Positions 1 to 9,589 of a stretch of 50,406 bases of DNA are shown here, one piece after another. The position numbers and the translations under genes are program-made. Under the pieces are notes generated by a model. That model saw nothing but the letters and a program-made list of their open reading frames with translations. It was not told where the DNA came from and ran no database searches. The stretch's first letter is position 1; each line of letters opens with the position of its first letter. The DNA comes from Bacteroidota bacterium (GTDB lineage: Bacteria; Bacteroidota; Bacteroidia; Bacteroidales; NBLH01). Location: contig JANYKN010000139.1 of NCBI GenBank assembly GCA_025361565.1, positions 1 to 50,406 of the forward strand. Reading direction: 5' to 3'.

Positions 1-723
1 TTCGAAAATATTGCCTACTGCCAGTTTGTTAACTTTGCAATCGCTCAAAATAAACAGTAAAATTTCTTCGATATCTTCCTTTTTACAATCCGATACTAAA
101 ATTATTTCCCAAAATTCATTAACTGATTTTGTTTCGGGCAAAATAGAAAAATGATGTTTTGAATAACGTAATTCACCTAGTTTTGTTAAGTCGCTGAATA
201 TATGTAAAAGCCTGATACCCCTACACATAAAACTTTCATCAGATTGAATAATAATCAGCCATGAATTTGTTCCTTCGGTGGTAAGGTTAACCGTATTTTG
301 CTCAGATGAAATATGCTTTACTTCAATTACATATTTTTCTGCAATTTGTATAATTACACTCGAAAGTAGTTGATGGTTTATCTGGTTTTCAGGGTTTTCT
401 AATTGGCTATCTTTTAATAAATTTCTTAAATGATCTACGGATTTGAGTGTTATATCAAAAATATCAGTAGAAAGACTGAGTTTTCCGTTTCGGATTGCAT
501 CAAAAATATTTTCCAATGAATGGGTATATTCGCTGATCAAATCAAAGCCAAACATTCCACCCGCTCCTTTTAATGTGTGAAGTGTCCTGAATACGCTTTC
601 AATTAATTCTTTATTCCCGATATTTTTTTCAAGCTCCAAAAGGTTATTCTCTAATTCGCTCAATAAATCAAGCGAATCTTCGACAAATTTTTCGTTAAAT
701 TTTAAAATATCATTATCGTTCAT
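1..723 (-). CDS. cheA: CheA-type chemotaxis histidine kinase, N-terminal part (cheA1), cut by window edge
   Basis: The reading frame opens with ATG at 723 and stays open through 241 codons to base 1, so the 3' part lies outside the window. Residues 1-105 form an Hpt (P1) domain with the phosphoacceptor motif VFRTLHTLKGAGGMFGFD, where His49 would receive phosphate. The rest matches residues 106-241 of the complete CheA at 7544-9589 almost position for position, including the segment FSILPETKSVNEFWEIILVS. The two genes are therefore recent paralogues. The dimerisation, ATPase and CheW-like domains are not visible here. A terminator at 1087-1121 separates it from the chemoreceptor gene upstream, and it has its own promoter-like sequence at 890-956. 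Confidence 0.9.
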   Translation of the reverse strand, partial: MNDNDILKFNEKFVEDSLDLLSELENNLLELEKNIGNKELIESVFRTLHTLKGAGGMFGFDLISEYTHSLENIFDAIRNGKLSLSTDIFDITLKSVDHLRNLLKDSQLENPENQINHQLLSSVIIQIAEKYVIEVKHISSEQNTVNLTTEGTNSWLIIIQSDESFMCRGIRLLHIFSDLTKLGELRYSKHHFSILPETKSVNEFWEIILVSDCKKEDIEEILLFILSDCKVNKLAVGNIFE

Positions 724-889
724 CAGTTCATTTTTAATATTTTTTTGTTCAGATGCCTGCCATCTTACCCGATAAATCAACAAAGTAAAAGTGTTAAAAT
801 ACTATTCGTATTTGGCGCATAGAAATGAATTTTAAAACATTAACTCTTCATATTTTCTAAATCATTTAACATATTAATATTATGATAAA

Positions 890-956
890 CAAATCTAGCG
901 CTTTAAAAATAAGGTGGAAAGAGACAAAAGTAAGATTCACACCATACTAAAGTAAT
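890..956 (-). promoter_or_regulatory. Promoter and conserved upstream element of cheA1
   Basis: Read on the minus strand, there is ACTTTTGTCTCTTT (917-930), then 20 bases, then TAGATTTG (890-897), which fits the Bacteroidota -7 box TAnnTTTG. A further ACTTTAGT copy lies just upstream (about 946-953). The cheA2 gene has the same element, the same 20-base gap and the same type of box at 9731-9796. The usual -33 TTG is replaced by the shared element, which suggests an activator site or a special sigma factor. The box motif is established knowledge; its use here is inferred. Confidence 0.5.
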
Positions 957-1086
957 AAAATGATTGACCTTGAATAACCTGATAAATAATTTCAGGATTT
1001 GTAAAACCTTAAAATGATTATGTATCCTCAGAAAAACAACATAAATATACTTTTGGATTTAAGACATTAACGTTTTGTAAAAGTTA

Positions 1087-1121
1087 AAATGCCGGGGTTA
1101 TCGATTATTTTCCGGCATTTT
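1087..1121 (-). terminator. Rho-independent terminator after the split chemoreceptor gene
   Basis: AAAATGCCGG (1087-1096) pairs perfectly with CCGGCATTTT (1112-1121) around a 15-base loop, and T-rich sequence follows in the minus-strand direction. It lies about 45 bp beyond the receptor stop codon and closes the che operon. Confidence 0.75.
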
Positions 1122-1164
1122 ATTTAAATTAATCACTTTAAAAAATAGTTTATGTCTTGTTTTA

Positions 1165-2643
1165 TCAGTAGGACTGGAAATCCTCATCATCTACATCAGA
1201 ATCCTTAAGATTTAAATTGGCTCCTTTAACTTTTGTAATTATCGGATGAATATTTCCTTTTATCGGAGCAACACTTTTTCGTTTTATTGCTGTTTTTTCT
1301 TTTCCTGTTTTAAAAAATGCAATAACCTCCTTCAGTTGTTCTGCTTGGCTTGTCAATTGTTCAGCACCTGATGCAAGTCCTTCGGCAGCCGAAGCATTTT
1401 GTTGCGAAACAGTGTTTAATTGATTTATTGCCGTATTGATTTGTTTAGTACCCATATTTTGCTCCATACTGGCACTTGCAATTTCTTGTACAAGGCGGGA
1501 TGTATTTTGAATATCAGGTACTATTTGCGTTAACAATATACCTGATTTTTCAGCGATGATTAAACTTGCTTTAGTCGTAGTGGTAATATCATTGGCTGCT
1601 TTTTGGCTTATTTCAGCAAGTTTTCGTACTTCTGTTGCTACCACGGCAAAGCCTTCTCCATGTTCACCTGCACGCGCAGCCTCAATGGCAGCATTAATGG
1701 CAAGCAAATCAGTTTTTTCAGCAATGTCCTTAATAATTGTAATTTTTTCGGCAATTTCTTTCATCGCATTGATGGTATATTGAACCGATTTATTGCCTTC
1801 AGTAATATCCTCGGAAGCTTTTAACGAAATCCGTTTTGTTTCCTGCGCATTATCAGTATTTTGATTTATTATAGAAGTCATCTGTTCAATAGAAGCCGAA
1901 ACCTCTTCAATAGATGATGCTTGTTCGCTAGCACCCTGTGTGAGCTGTTGCGAACTTGCACTGAAAACAAGGCTTCCATCCGAAACATTTTCAGCTGCAA
2001 TCTGTACTTCCGAAACAACGGATGAAACGGCATTTACCATCTGCATCAATGCTTCCATAAGCTCGTCGTTTTCAGATCGTTTTTTTAGTTTGACAGTTAA
2101 ATCTCCATCAGAAATTAATTTTGCTTTTTCAATAATTTCGTTGTTTGCTGATATCAGCTTATTCAAATTAATTTTATTCGTGTTAAAATCCCCATTATAA
2201 ATGTCTGTAATCAACGCTGGATTATCTCCTTTCGAAATTCTGTCAACATATTCGGCTGTTACATTTAATGGCCCAATGATAGCATCGAGGGTTTTATTAA
2301 TCCCATCTACTATTTTGCCAAAATCACCTCCATGTTTTGAAGCATCGGCTCTAACAGCAAGCTTACCATCCACGGCAGTTTTCGCTAACATTCCAGTGTC
2401 AGAAATTAATAGATTAATAGCATCGATGCAAATATTCAAGTTATTTTTAATTTCGTTAAAATCTCCGTTGTAGGCATCGGTTATTTTTGGGGGTATATTG
2501 CCTTTCGAAATCCGATCCATATATTCAGCTGTCATATTAAGAGGACCTACTACTGCATCAAGTGTTTTGTTAATTCCGACTACAATTTCCCTAAATTCTT
2601 CATTGGTATCTTGGCCTGGCTCGTGTGGCAAGTTTGCCGGCAA
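1165..2643 (-). CDS. Methyl-accepting chemotaxis protein, C-terminal part after a frameshift (HAMP repeats plus signalling domain)
   Basis: This is the cytoplasmic half of a chemoreceptor whose N-terminal half is the frame at 2600-3388. It holds repeated HAMP-like units ([14 protein letters not shown] and [14 protein letters not shown], each followed by a Y(M/V)DRISKG motif) and then a long coiled-coil signalling domain. The hairpin tip [19 protein letters not shown], at about residues 310-340, contacts CheA and CheW. The C-terminus is [16 protein letters not shown] and resembles that of the second receptor. The TTG at 2641-2643 is only the first possible start in this frame and is probably not a real start. 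No signal peptide or membrane segment precedes the HAMP units, so the piece makes sense only as part of a 2.2-kb gene. The signalling domain is nearly identical to that of the 5559-7457 receptor. Confidence 0.8.
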   Translation of the reverse strand: MPANLPHEPGQDTNEEFREIVVGINKTLDAVVGPLNMTAEYMDRISKGNIPPKITDAYNGDFNEIKNNLNICIDAINLLISDTGMLAKTAVDGKLAVRADASKHGGDFGKIVDGINKTLDAIIGPLNVTAEYVDRISKGDNPALITDIYNGDFNTNKINLNKLISANNEIIEKAKLISDGDLTVKLKKRSENDELMEALMQMVNAVSSVVSEVQIAAENVSDGSLVFSASSQQLTQGASEQASSIEEVSASIEQMTSIINQNTDNAQETKRISLKASEDITEGNKSVQYTINAMKEIAEKITIIKDIAEKTDLLAINAAIEAARAGEHGEGFAVVATEVRKLAEISQKAANDITTTTKASLIIAEKSGILLTQIVPDIQNTSRLVQEIASASMEQNMGTKQINTAINQLNTVSQQNASAAEGLASGAEQLTSQAEQLKEVIAFFKTGKEKTAIKRKSVAPIKGNIHPIITKVKGANLNLKDSDVDDEDFQSY

Positions 2644-3388
2644 GAGTTGCTTCTATCAGGTCTTTTGTTTGTTTTATTACTGATTTTATGATGTTTTGAA
2701 TGTTGCTGGATATAAGGAATCCAAAGATTGCCGCTAAAAGTACGCCAATTGTAAGTAAAATAATGAGAAGTTTCATTGCACTTGACGATGCTTCATCAGC
2801 ACTTAAATCTGTGGCTGCAGATTCTTTGTTATTTATCTCAATTACTTTCATCATCAAGCTTTCTGATTTGGCGTATGAGGGACGCATCTTGTTGACATAA
2901 TGATCCATTATTTGAGAATCGATTGATGCAATTTGAGCACTATCCTTTGCTGAGCCATGAGCGATTAGCTCATCTTTTTGCTTATTTAAAGTAATATAAT
3001 CATTATGATCTTTAACCCATTCTTCCCATGCAGATAAGAATTCTTTCCATGCAGTTGCTTCTTCATTGGAATGTGGCAAAGGGGTGTAAATTGCCTTTGC
3101 ATCCTCAATACTTTTAAATAAAACTTCGCTTTTATCATAGAAATGTTGTCTATCAGCACCTACAAACCGCCGCACCATTAATCCCACTTCCTGGGCTTTG
3201 ATATTTGTTTGTGCTTCATCGATAATCTCCAGGTTAACTATACTTGGTAAGATTACAGTTGCTATTTCGTCCTGACCTGCCTGGATTTTATTCATTCCGT
3301 TATATCCAACATAGCCAATTATGGCCGAAATAATGGCCATTAATATAAAACTCAGTAAAAGTTTTGTCCTTATTTTAAGTTGATTCAT
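2600..3388 (-). CDS. Methyl-accepting chemotaxis protein, N-terminal part before a frameshift (sensor domain)
   Basis: A chemoreceptor start: the first membrane helix is at about residues 10-30 and the second at about 205-230 ([20 protein letters not shown]). A mostly helical periplasmic segment of about 170 residues between them resembles the four-helix-bundle sensor class. The frame enters the first HAMP region ([15 protein letters not shown]) and stops at 2600, in the middle of the domain. Homology continues in the +1 frame from about base 2615. Skipping one base in the stretch AGCCAGGCCAAGAT joins the halves into one receptor of about 735 residues. This may be a real inactivating mutation, a sequencing error or, less likely, programmed frameshifting. 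It is preceded by 290 bp without a gene. Confidence 0.8.
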   Translation of the reverse strand: MNQLKIRTKLLLSFILMAIISAIIGYVGYNGMNKIQAGQDEIATVILPSIVNLEIIDEAQTNIKAQEVGLMVRRFVGADRQHFYDKSEVLFKSIEDAKAIYTPLPHSNEEATAWKEFLSAWEEWVKDHNDYITLNKQKDELIAHGSAKDSAQIASIDSQIMDHYVNKMRPSYAKSESLMMKVIEINNKESAATDLSADEASSSAMKLLIILLTIGVLLAAIFGFLISSNIQNIIKSVIKQTKDLIEATLAGKLATRARPRYQ

Positions 3389-3680
3389 AATTAATCCTCC
3401 AATTATTTTTATTTATAAAGTAGTTGTCCAGTTTTTCCAATTTAATATTCAAATTTTCAATCTTTGCGAAAACCCTGCCAGCGTTGAACCAACATAGAAC
3501 TAAATCTATATAAAAGTAAACGCTGGCAAGGTCAGGTACCATCCGCATCGGAATTTTCAAACAGAATATTTGATATAGATTTGGTATTTATTGAGTTAAA
3601 TATTCTATTATTCATAGCTTTTGGTATTTAAAAATAGTTTAATTTTTATAATTCGGTTTAATTCTTTCTATATAATACGT
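3389..3680. other. Intergenic gap without a convincing gene
   Basis: AT-rich DNA between the MBL-fold gene and the receptor. A 61-codon frame at 3375-3560 (minus) has no recognisable domain, overlaps the receptor start and is not supported. No strong hairpin was seen. Confidence 0.5.
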
Positions 3681-4259
3681 TTAAGGTTCATCTGTATAAA
3701 TATGGAACTTTTTAGTTGTAAAATCATGTGCCGGACCGTGGCCATAATACACCGTTTTTATATTTTTTCCATTTAATCTTGCTAGAGGATAGGAATTCTC
3801 ATCTTTAAGAACATCATTTTCAAATTCGATTGGAAAATTAGTGTCTCCAGCAAAAAGAACACCATTTTCTTCGCAGAATAAACAAATTGAATCGTAACTG
3901 TGGGCGGTGATATGATATACTTCAAATTGCAGATCTCCAATCTTCAATTTATCTCCATCTTTAAGTTGCTTGTCAATGCCAATTAAATGCGAATTGAAAG
4001 CATATATTTTGGGGTTAAAGGCTTCTTTGATTGCGGGCAAAATTGCTGCGTGATCGGAATGACTATGCGTTATAATTACCTGGTCAATCTTTTTTTTGCC
4101 TAATCCCATGTTCATACTTTCAATTTTATTAATAATACTTGAATCATATCCGACATCAATAAGTGTAGTTAAATCATCAACAGTGTTCCATTCACCCAAA
4201 ACGAGAAATACATTGGAAGTATATAGTTTACTGTCTTCTGTAAGATTACGAATTTTCAT
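3681..4259 (-). CDS. Metallo-beta-lactamase-fold protein in the chemotaxis operon
   Basis: A 192-residue protein made of one MBL-fold domain. All metal ligands of the family are visible: His65-x-His67-x-Asp69-His70 (THSHSDHA), His120 (ITAHSYDS), Asp139 (AGDTNF) and His174 (YGHGPAHD). A two-metal hydrolase or an oxidoreductase-type diiron site is therefore possible. It has no signal peptide and should be cytoplasmic. It sits 61 bp after cheR and before the split receptor on the same strand, so it is likely part of the chemosensory operon. MBL-fold diiron proteins (ODP class) are known to act as oxygen sensors in some chemotaxis clusters. Here the motif is the hydrolase-like HxHxDH, so a plain hydrolase of unknown substrate is equally possible. 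Confidence 0.8.
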   Translation of the reverse strand: MKIRNLTEDSKLYTSNVFLVLGEWNTVDDLTTLIDVGYDSSIINKIESMNMGLGKKKIDQVIITHSHSDHAAILPAIKEAFNPKIYAFNSHLIGIDKQLKDGDKLKIGDLQFEVYHITAHSYDSICLFCEENGVLFAGDTNFPIEFENDVLKDENSYPLARLNGKNIKTVYYGHGPAHDFTTKKFHIYTDEP

Positions 4260-4320
4260 ACTTAAACAATTTGAAAATAAATTAGTTTGAAAATAGATAG
4301 ATTATTTTCAAATTCATTTA

Positions 4321-4926
4321 TTAAATTTTTTCATACAATTGACCATAATCCACTATCCGCTTGAAAAGATGGCTTATTTCTTCAGGCATACTCTGGGTAT
4401 TCTCCATGACCAGAAGGCCTCCTGTTAATAACATATTGTGGTACATCGTTATCACATCAATTCGTTGTTGATAATTAAAATGTAAAAGAACATTTTTACA
4501 TATCACAAGGCTGTAATCATGACGTAAAGGCTTAAGTGTTAATAAGTCATATTGTTCAAATTCAATTAGATTTCTTAAATCCTGGCTAACAATAAAATGA
4601 TCATTATTATCAGCAGGGCTAAAATACTTATTGAACAATTGCGGAGGTATTCTTTGCAAATGATCTTTATGGTAAATTCCTTCTCTTACAGTTTTGCCAA
4701 AATCAACGTTTTCATTATCAATGTCTATTGCATGGATTTTTACATTTCTCAAGGCAAATTTACCCATTTTTTCAGCTAACAATATAGCAAATGTATAGGT
4801 TTCCATTCCCATGGCGCAACCTGCATTAAGTATTCTAATATTACTACGACCAATTGTGAAAGGAACTAGATTGTCTGCTGCCAGTGCTAAAATTTGTTCA
4901 TCTCTAAAGAAAAAAGTAAATGCCAT
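4321..4926 (-). CDS. cheR: CheR-type chemoreceptor methyltransferase lacking the N-terminal domain
   Basis: The protein has 201 residues, whereas CheR usually has about 270-290. It begins at the motif that normally starts the catalytic domain (FTFFFRDEQIL, compare TSFFRD in typical CheR). It has a SAM-binding loop ILNAGCAMG (residues 32-40), an acidic ribose-binding motif (HAIDID, 65-70) and the family motif VICKNVLLHF (141-150). The all-helical N-terminal domain that recognises the receptor's methylation helices is missing, and the 51-bp gap to cheW leaves no room for it. The usual GEEPYS after the SAM loop has become GMETYT. It probably methylates glutamates on the neighbouring receptors, or has turned into another methyltransferase. 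Confidence 0.82.
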   Translation of the reverse strand: MAFTFFFRDEQILALAADNLVPFTIGRSNIRILNAGCAMGMETYTFAILLAEKMGKFALRNVKIHAIDIDNENVDFGKTVREGIYHKDHLQRIPPQLFNKYFSPADNNDHFIVSQDLRNLIEFEQYDLLTLKPLRHDYSLVICKNVLLHFNYQQRIDVITMYHNMLLTGGLLVMENTQSMPEEISHLFKRIVDYGQLYEKI

Positions 4927-4977
4927 ATTTTGTTTTGGATGTCGATTATTAAAGATTGATTGCTTTGATGCATATTT

Positions 4978-5493
4978 CTATATACTTCTATTTTCATCGT
5001 TTTGAATTTGCTCTGGTTTCATTTCACTAATAATTTCGATTTCTTCGAAAGTAAATACCTTGTTAATATCTAAAATCATTATAAAACTATTCTCTGTTTT
5101 TATCATTCCGGTTAAAAAATCTCGTTTATATTTCAGACCCAGTTCCGGAACCGGTTTTACCTCTGTATCGTCAACTGCTATTACATCCTGCACATTATCT
5201 ACGATGGCACATATTCTCATATTTTTTTCATTTTCGGATATTTCCATTACAATCACAACAAAATTTTCCTGGTTTATAATCGGAATTTTAAACTTAATGC
5301 GAGTATCGATAACTGGCAAAATATCACCACGAAAATTAATCACTCCTTTTACATAATCAGGAACATCCGGTATTTCTGTAATATTCTGTTTTTCTAATAC
5401 TTCCAAAACCTTCTTTACAGATATTGCGAATATTTCTTTCCCAATATGAAAGGATAGGAACGTGTTTTTGTGTTTATTCTTTGTAACTGCCAT
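4978..5493 (-). CDS. cheW: Chemotaxis coupling protein CheW
   Basis: A 171-residue protein with a single CheW domain (two SH3-like barrels). It opens with FLSFHIGKEIFAISVKKVLE, continues with VKGVINFRGDILPVIDTR, the usual receptor and kinase contact region, and ends with FIMILDINKVFTFEE. It bridges CheA and the receptors in the signalling array. There is a short extra charged tail (about 15 residues). It lies between the second receptor (66 bp upstream) and cheR on the same strand, as expected of one operon. Confidence 0.93.
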   Translation of the reverse strand: MAVTKNKHKNTFLSFHIGKEIFAISVKKVLEVLEKQNITEIPDVPDYVKGVINFRGDILPVIDTRIKFKIPIINQENFVVIVMEISENEKNMRICAIVDNVQDVIAVDDTEVKPVPELGLKYKRDFLTGMIKTENSFIMILDINKVFTFEEIEIISEMKPEQIQNDENRSI

Positions 5494-5558
5494 ATTGTTT
5501 ATTTTAATTGATTTGAAAATCTAAATGATAAACTCGTTAAATGAATAGCTTGATTTCT

Positions 5559-7457
5559 TTAATAAGCATGAAAATCTTCATCATTTTCATCGTTTTCTTT
5601 AAGGTTTAGAAGTGCCCCTTTTATCTTTGTATTAATGGGATTGTTGATTTTTTTAGCTTGAATAATATTTTTGTGTTTTACCAGATTTTTCTCTTTTCCT
5701 GTTCTAAAAAACGAAATCACTTCTTTCAATTGTTCTGCTTGTCCATTTAATTCTTCGGCTCCGGATGCGAGTGCATCAGCAGAAGAAGCATTTTGCTGTG
5801 AAACAATATTCAATTGATTGATGGCAGAATTTATTTGTTTGGTTCCCATATTCTGTTCCATGCTGGCACTTGCAATTTCTTGCACCAATCGAGATGTGTT
5901 TTGAATGTCCGGAACAATTTGAGTTAATAGTTGCCCTGATTTTTCGGCAATTATTAAACTTGCTTTTGCTGTTGTGGTAATATCATTTGCCGCTTTTTGG
6001 CTGATTTCAGCCAGTTTTCTTACTTCGGTAGCTACAACTGCAAAACCTTCTCCATGTTCGCCTGCACGGGCTGCCTCAATTGCAGCATTGATTGCGAGTA
6101 GATCTGTTTTTTCAGCGATATCTTTAATAATTGTAATTTTATCGGTTATTTCTTTCATTGCATTTATAGTGTACTGCACCGATTTATTGCCTTCTGATAT
6201 ATCTTCTGACGCTTTTAACGAAATCCGCTTTGTTTCCTGGGCATTTTCTGTATTTTGGTTAATAATTGATGTCATCTGTTCAATGGATGCTGAAACTTCC
6301 TCAACCGACGATGCTTGTTCGCTGGCACCCTGTGTAAGCTGTTGAGAGCTGGAACTGAAAAGTAAGGAGCCTTCTGCTACGTTTTGAGCTGATACTTGTA
6401 CTTCTGAAACCACCAAGGATACTGCGTTTACCATTTCAATCAAAGCTTCGATAAGTTCGTCGTTTTCCGATCTCTTTTTCAGAGTTACCGTTAAATCACC
6501 TTTCGAAACCAATTTTGCCTTTTCAGTAATTTCAGCATTTGTAGTAATAAGTTTGTTGATGCAATTTTTAATCTGGTTGAAATCACCATAGTATTGGTCG
6601 GTAATCAATGTTGGATTTTCTCCTCTCGAAATCAATTCTATATAATTAACAGCCATATTTAACGGGTTAATAACAGCATCTAGTGCGCTGTTAATCCCTT
6701 CAGGTATGGCGCGGAACTCAAAATTGATTTTATCTGATTCGGTACGCTTGTTGAGTTGCCCTTTTAAGGCGGCATCAGTAAGTGATTTTATTTCGAAGAT
6801 GAGCGAATTTAATATGATTTTGATATTGCGGCCAAAATAGTATGCAAATAAAAAAAGGCCAAGAATTACTATTGAGGAAATGATTAGGGTTAGATTTTTT
6901 GTCTGCTGCCCTGTTTCATCAAATACTTGGTCTCCCAAAGTACTCTCTGCATGTATACTTTCAGAAATTTTCATTAAGTTGATCGAAATAACATCCACAT
7001 AATTATCGATTGCAGCATCCAACTTTCTTGTTTTTTCTATTGATGCACTATCGCCAGATTTTAAAAGCGGAAGCATTTGATTTTCAAATACTTTGATAAT
7101 TATATCATAAGCTCCTTTTGCTTCAGCTAAATTTTGTTTCTCAGTTTCGGTATCGACAATCTTGGCCATTTCATCAAAAGCAATTTTACATTGTTCAATA
7201 TTTTTTGCCCAATTAATTTCTGTGGCCGAAAAATCACGGTTTATTTCAGCATCGGCAATAACCCTGTACAATACTGCTCCCAAGTCACTGTGGTCGTTTA
7301 CATGTGCGATGTCTTCTGCCTTTATGGCTCCATTATCTTGGAGTTCCTGTAATCGGTCTAGATTATAATAATTATAGCCTGCAACTATGATAAAAATTAA
7401 CCCTATTACAAGCAAAGCTAGATTGAGCTTATTTCCAATTGTCATTTGAGTATTCAT
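5559..7457 (-). CDS. Methyl-accepting chemotaxis protein (intact)
   Basis: A complete receptor of 632 residues. Membrane helix 1 is at about 12-32 and helix 2 at about 188-208 ([20 protein letters not shown]). They enclose a helical periplasmic sensor domain that differs from the one in the split receptor, so the two should sense different signals. HAMP-like units follow ([14 protein letters not shown], then YIELISRG), then the coiled-coil signalling domain with the tip [19 protein letters not shown] near residues 445-475. The C-terminal tail [17 protein letters not shown] resembles the tail of the other receptor (DEDFxxY). The gene begins 86 bp after the cheA2 stop, so it is probably co-transcribed with cheA2. 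Confidence 0.93.
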   Translation of the reverse strand: MNTQMTIGNKLNLALLVIGLIFIIVAGYNYYNLDRLQELQDNGAIKAEDIAHVNDHSDLGAVLYRVIADAEINRDFSATEINWAKNIEQCKIAFDEMAKIVDTETEKQNLAEAKGAYDIIIKVFENQMLPLLKSGDSASIEKTRKLDAAIDNYVDVISINLMKISESIHAESTLGDQVFDETGQQTKNLTLIISSIVILGLFLFAYYFGRNIKIILNSLIFEIKSLTDAALKGQLNKRTESDKINFEFRAIPEGINSALDAVINPLNMAVNYIELISRGENPTLITDQYYGDFNQIKNCINKLITTNAEITEKAKLVSKGDLTVTLKKRSENDELIEALIEMVNAVSLVVSEVQVSAQNVAEGSLLFSSSSQQLTQGASEQASSVEEVSASIEQMTSIINQNTENAQETKRISLKASEDISEGNKSVQYTINAMKEITDKITIIKDIAEKTDLLAINAAIEAARAGEHGEGFAVVATEVRKLAEISQKAANDITTTAKASLIIAEKSGQLLTQIVPDIQNTSRLVQEIASASMEQNMGTKQINSAINQLNIVSQQNASSADALASGAEELNGQAEQLKEVISFFRTGKEKNLVKHKNIIQAKKINNPINTKIKGALLNLKENDENDEDFHAY

Positions 7458-7543
7458 AATAATTTGTTATTTAGATAATTTATATTCAAATAGTTGATTA
7501 TTTGATATTCGATAACTTCATTTGAAATTTTAAAATATTTCTC

Positions 7544-9589
7544 TTAATATTGTTCATTCACTTTCAATAATAATTTTGATGTATCCAGCATTATAGCCAA
7601 ATTTCCATCGCCCATTACACTAGCCCCTGCAATAAATTTCTGTCTTCGAAAAACATCACCAACCGGCTTCAATACAGCCTGATAGGAACCAATAATTGAA
7701 TCGGCAATAATTGCATACCGAATGGCTTGTTTTTGAATAACAATAATCTTTTCGTTAATGGGTGTTTCACCTTTAATCTTAAAAACTTCACGCAAGTGTA
7801 TAAAAGGTATAAGTTCATCATTAACACGTATTTGAAAATTTTGTTTACTTGCAATTTCAGATTGTAGTTCTTGTCTACAAATTTCCACTTCTTCAAGCGG
7901 AATGGTGAAAAATGAATCTCCTGTCCTAATCAGCAATGAATCCATTATGGTCAAAGTCTGCTGTAATTTTATGGTAAAGGATGTGCCAAGTTCAAGCTCT
8001 GTTTCAATTTCAATTTCTCCTCTTAAATCAGTGATTCTCCTTTTTACCACGTCCATTCCAACTCCTCTTCCCGATACCTGGGTTAAATGTTCGGCGGTTG
8101 AAAATCCGGGAAGGAATATTAAATCATATAATTCTTTGTCAGTAAGTTCTGTATCGGCATGTACCAGTTTCATTTCTACTGCTTTTTTTTGAATGACGCT
8201 TTTATCAATTCCTGCACCATCATCACTGATTTGGATAAATACAAAATTTCCGGACTGGAAAGCTGATATTTTAATTATTCCAATTTCTGATTTTCCTTTT
8301 TTAATCCTTTTTTCTGGCATTTCTATTCCATGGTCAATACAGTTTCGTATCAGGTGCATCATCGGGTCTGAAAGCAAGTCAATCATATTTTTATCCAATT
8401 CAACATCTTCGCCTTGGGTTTCCAGTTCTACCTTTTTACCTAGTGATTGTGATAAGTCTCTAATCAGGCGTTTAAATTTAGTAGTTAATTCCCTTATTTG
8501 TACCAACCGGATTGCCAGCGCAACATTCCTTAGCTGTTTAGTTAATTTTTCAACTTTGTCAATTTTAGTCTGCAACAGCTCAAGACTTTTACGTTCGCTT
8601 GCGTTTTGTAATTCCGATTTGAGTATTACCATTTCGCTTACCAGGTACATGAGCTGATCCAATTTTTCAACACTTACAGATATGTGTTCAGAAGCAAAAG
8701 TTTCATGCGAGACTTTTACAGGTTCCTTGATTTCTGGAAGATTAATAGATTTTTCGGTTTCTGTATGGAAATTTAACTTTTGCCCTTTGCATATTGCTTC
8801 TGTATATTCAATGATTGAAGGTATATTATTTTGATTATCAGTTATTTTCTGCAAATAACCTTCTTCGAAAATATTTCCTTCTGAAAGTTTGTCGATTTTA
8901 CACTCACTCAAGATAAAGAGTAAGATATCTTCAATGTCTTCTTTTTTGCAATCCGATACTAAAATAATTTCCCAAAATTCGTTTACTGATTTTGATTCGG
9001 GCAGAATTGAAAAATGATGTTTAGAATAATGAAGTTCACCTAGTTCTGTTAGATCCTGAAATATATACAACAGCTTGATGCCTCTGAAAATGAAACTTTC
9101 ATCAGCCTGAATAAGAATAAGCCATGAGTTTTTTCCTTCAATTTTAGGTACAGTTGCAGTTTGTTTAGTTGATGAAATATGCATTGCACCCGTCACATAT
9201 TTTATTGCTAACTGTTCAAGTGTGCTTGATAGTAGTTTGTGGTTTACTTGGTTTTCGACGTTTTCGAGTTTACTATCTTTTAGCAAATTTCGTAGGTGGT
9301 CTACAGATCTTAGGGTAATATCAAAAATATCGGTTGAAAGATTTAAATTTCCGCTTCGGATTGCGTCAAAGATGTTTTCTAAAGAATGGGTATAGTTACT
9401 AATTAAATCAAACCCAAACATTCCTCCTGCACCTTTTATTGTATGTATTGTTCTGAATACGCTCTCGATTAATTGCTTATTTTCAGTGTTTTTTTCAAGT
9501 TCTAACAGGTTATTCTCTAACTCACTTAACATATCAAATGAGTCTTCAACAAATTTTTCGGTAAATCTTGAAATATCAATCTCTTTCAT
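7544..9589 (-). CDS. cheA: Chemotaxis histidine kinase CheA (cheA2, complete)
   Basis: A 681-residue cytoplasmic kinase that autophosphorylates and passes phosphate to response regulators under receptor control. Domains in order: Hpt with VFRTIHTIKGAGG (His49); a linker and possible regulator-docking region (about 140-245); the dimerisation helices (about 300-365, VEKLDQLMYLVSEMVILKSE); the ATPase with N-box HLIRNCIDHG (about 415), G1 box SDDGAGID and G2 box GRGVGMDVV (about 505); and a C-terminal CheW-like domain (about 545-675). All catalytic boxes look intact. It heads an operon with a receptor, cheW, cheR, the MBL protein and the split receptor. Its N-terminal third is closely similar to cheA1 at the window edge. 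Confidence 0.95.
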   Translation of the reverse strand: MKEIDISRFTEKFVEDSFDMLSELENNLLELEKNTENKQLIESVFRTIHTIKGAGGMFGFDLISNYTHSLENIFDAIRSGNLNLSTDIFDITLRSVDHLRNLLKDSKLENVENQVNHKLLSSTLEQLAIKYVTGAMHISSTKQTATVPKIEGKNSWLILIQADESFIFRGIKLLYIFQDLTELGELHYSKHHFSILPESKSVNEFWEIILVSDCKKEDIEDILLFILSECKIDKLSEGNIFEEGYLQKITDNQNNIPSIIEYTEAICKGQKLNFHTETEKSINLPEIKEPVKVSHETFASEHISVSVEKLDQLMYLVSEMVILKSELQNASERKSLELLQTKIDKVEKLTKQLRNVALAIRLVQIRELTTKFKRLIRDLSQSLGKKVELETQGEDVELDKNMIDLLSDPMMHLIRNCIDHGIEMPEKRIKKGKSEIGIIKISAFQSGNFVFIQISDDGAGIDKSVIQKKAVEMKLVHADTELTDKELYDLIFLPGFSTAEHLTQVSGRGVGMDVVKRRITDLRGEIEIETELELGTSFTIKLQQTLTIMDSLLIRTGDSFFTIPLEEVEICRQELQSEIASKQNFQIRVNDELIPFIHLREVFKIKGETPINEKIIVIQKQAIRYAIIADSIIGSYQAVLKPVGDVFRRQKFIAGASVMGDGNLAIMLDTSKLLLKVNEQY

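Noticed and set aside
3375-3560. 61-codon gene upstream of the split receptor
   Set aside because: It overlaps the receptor start, has no domain and no sign of a ribosome-binding context.
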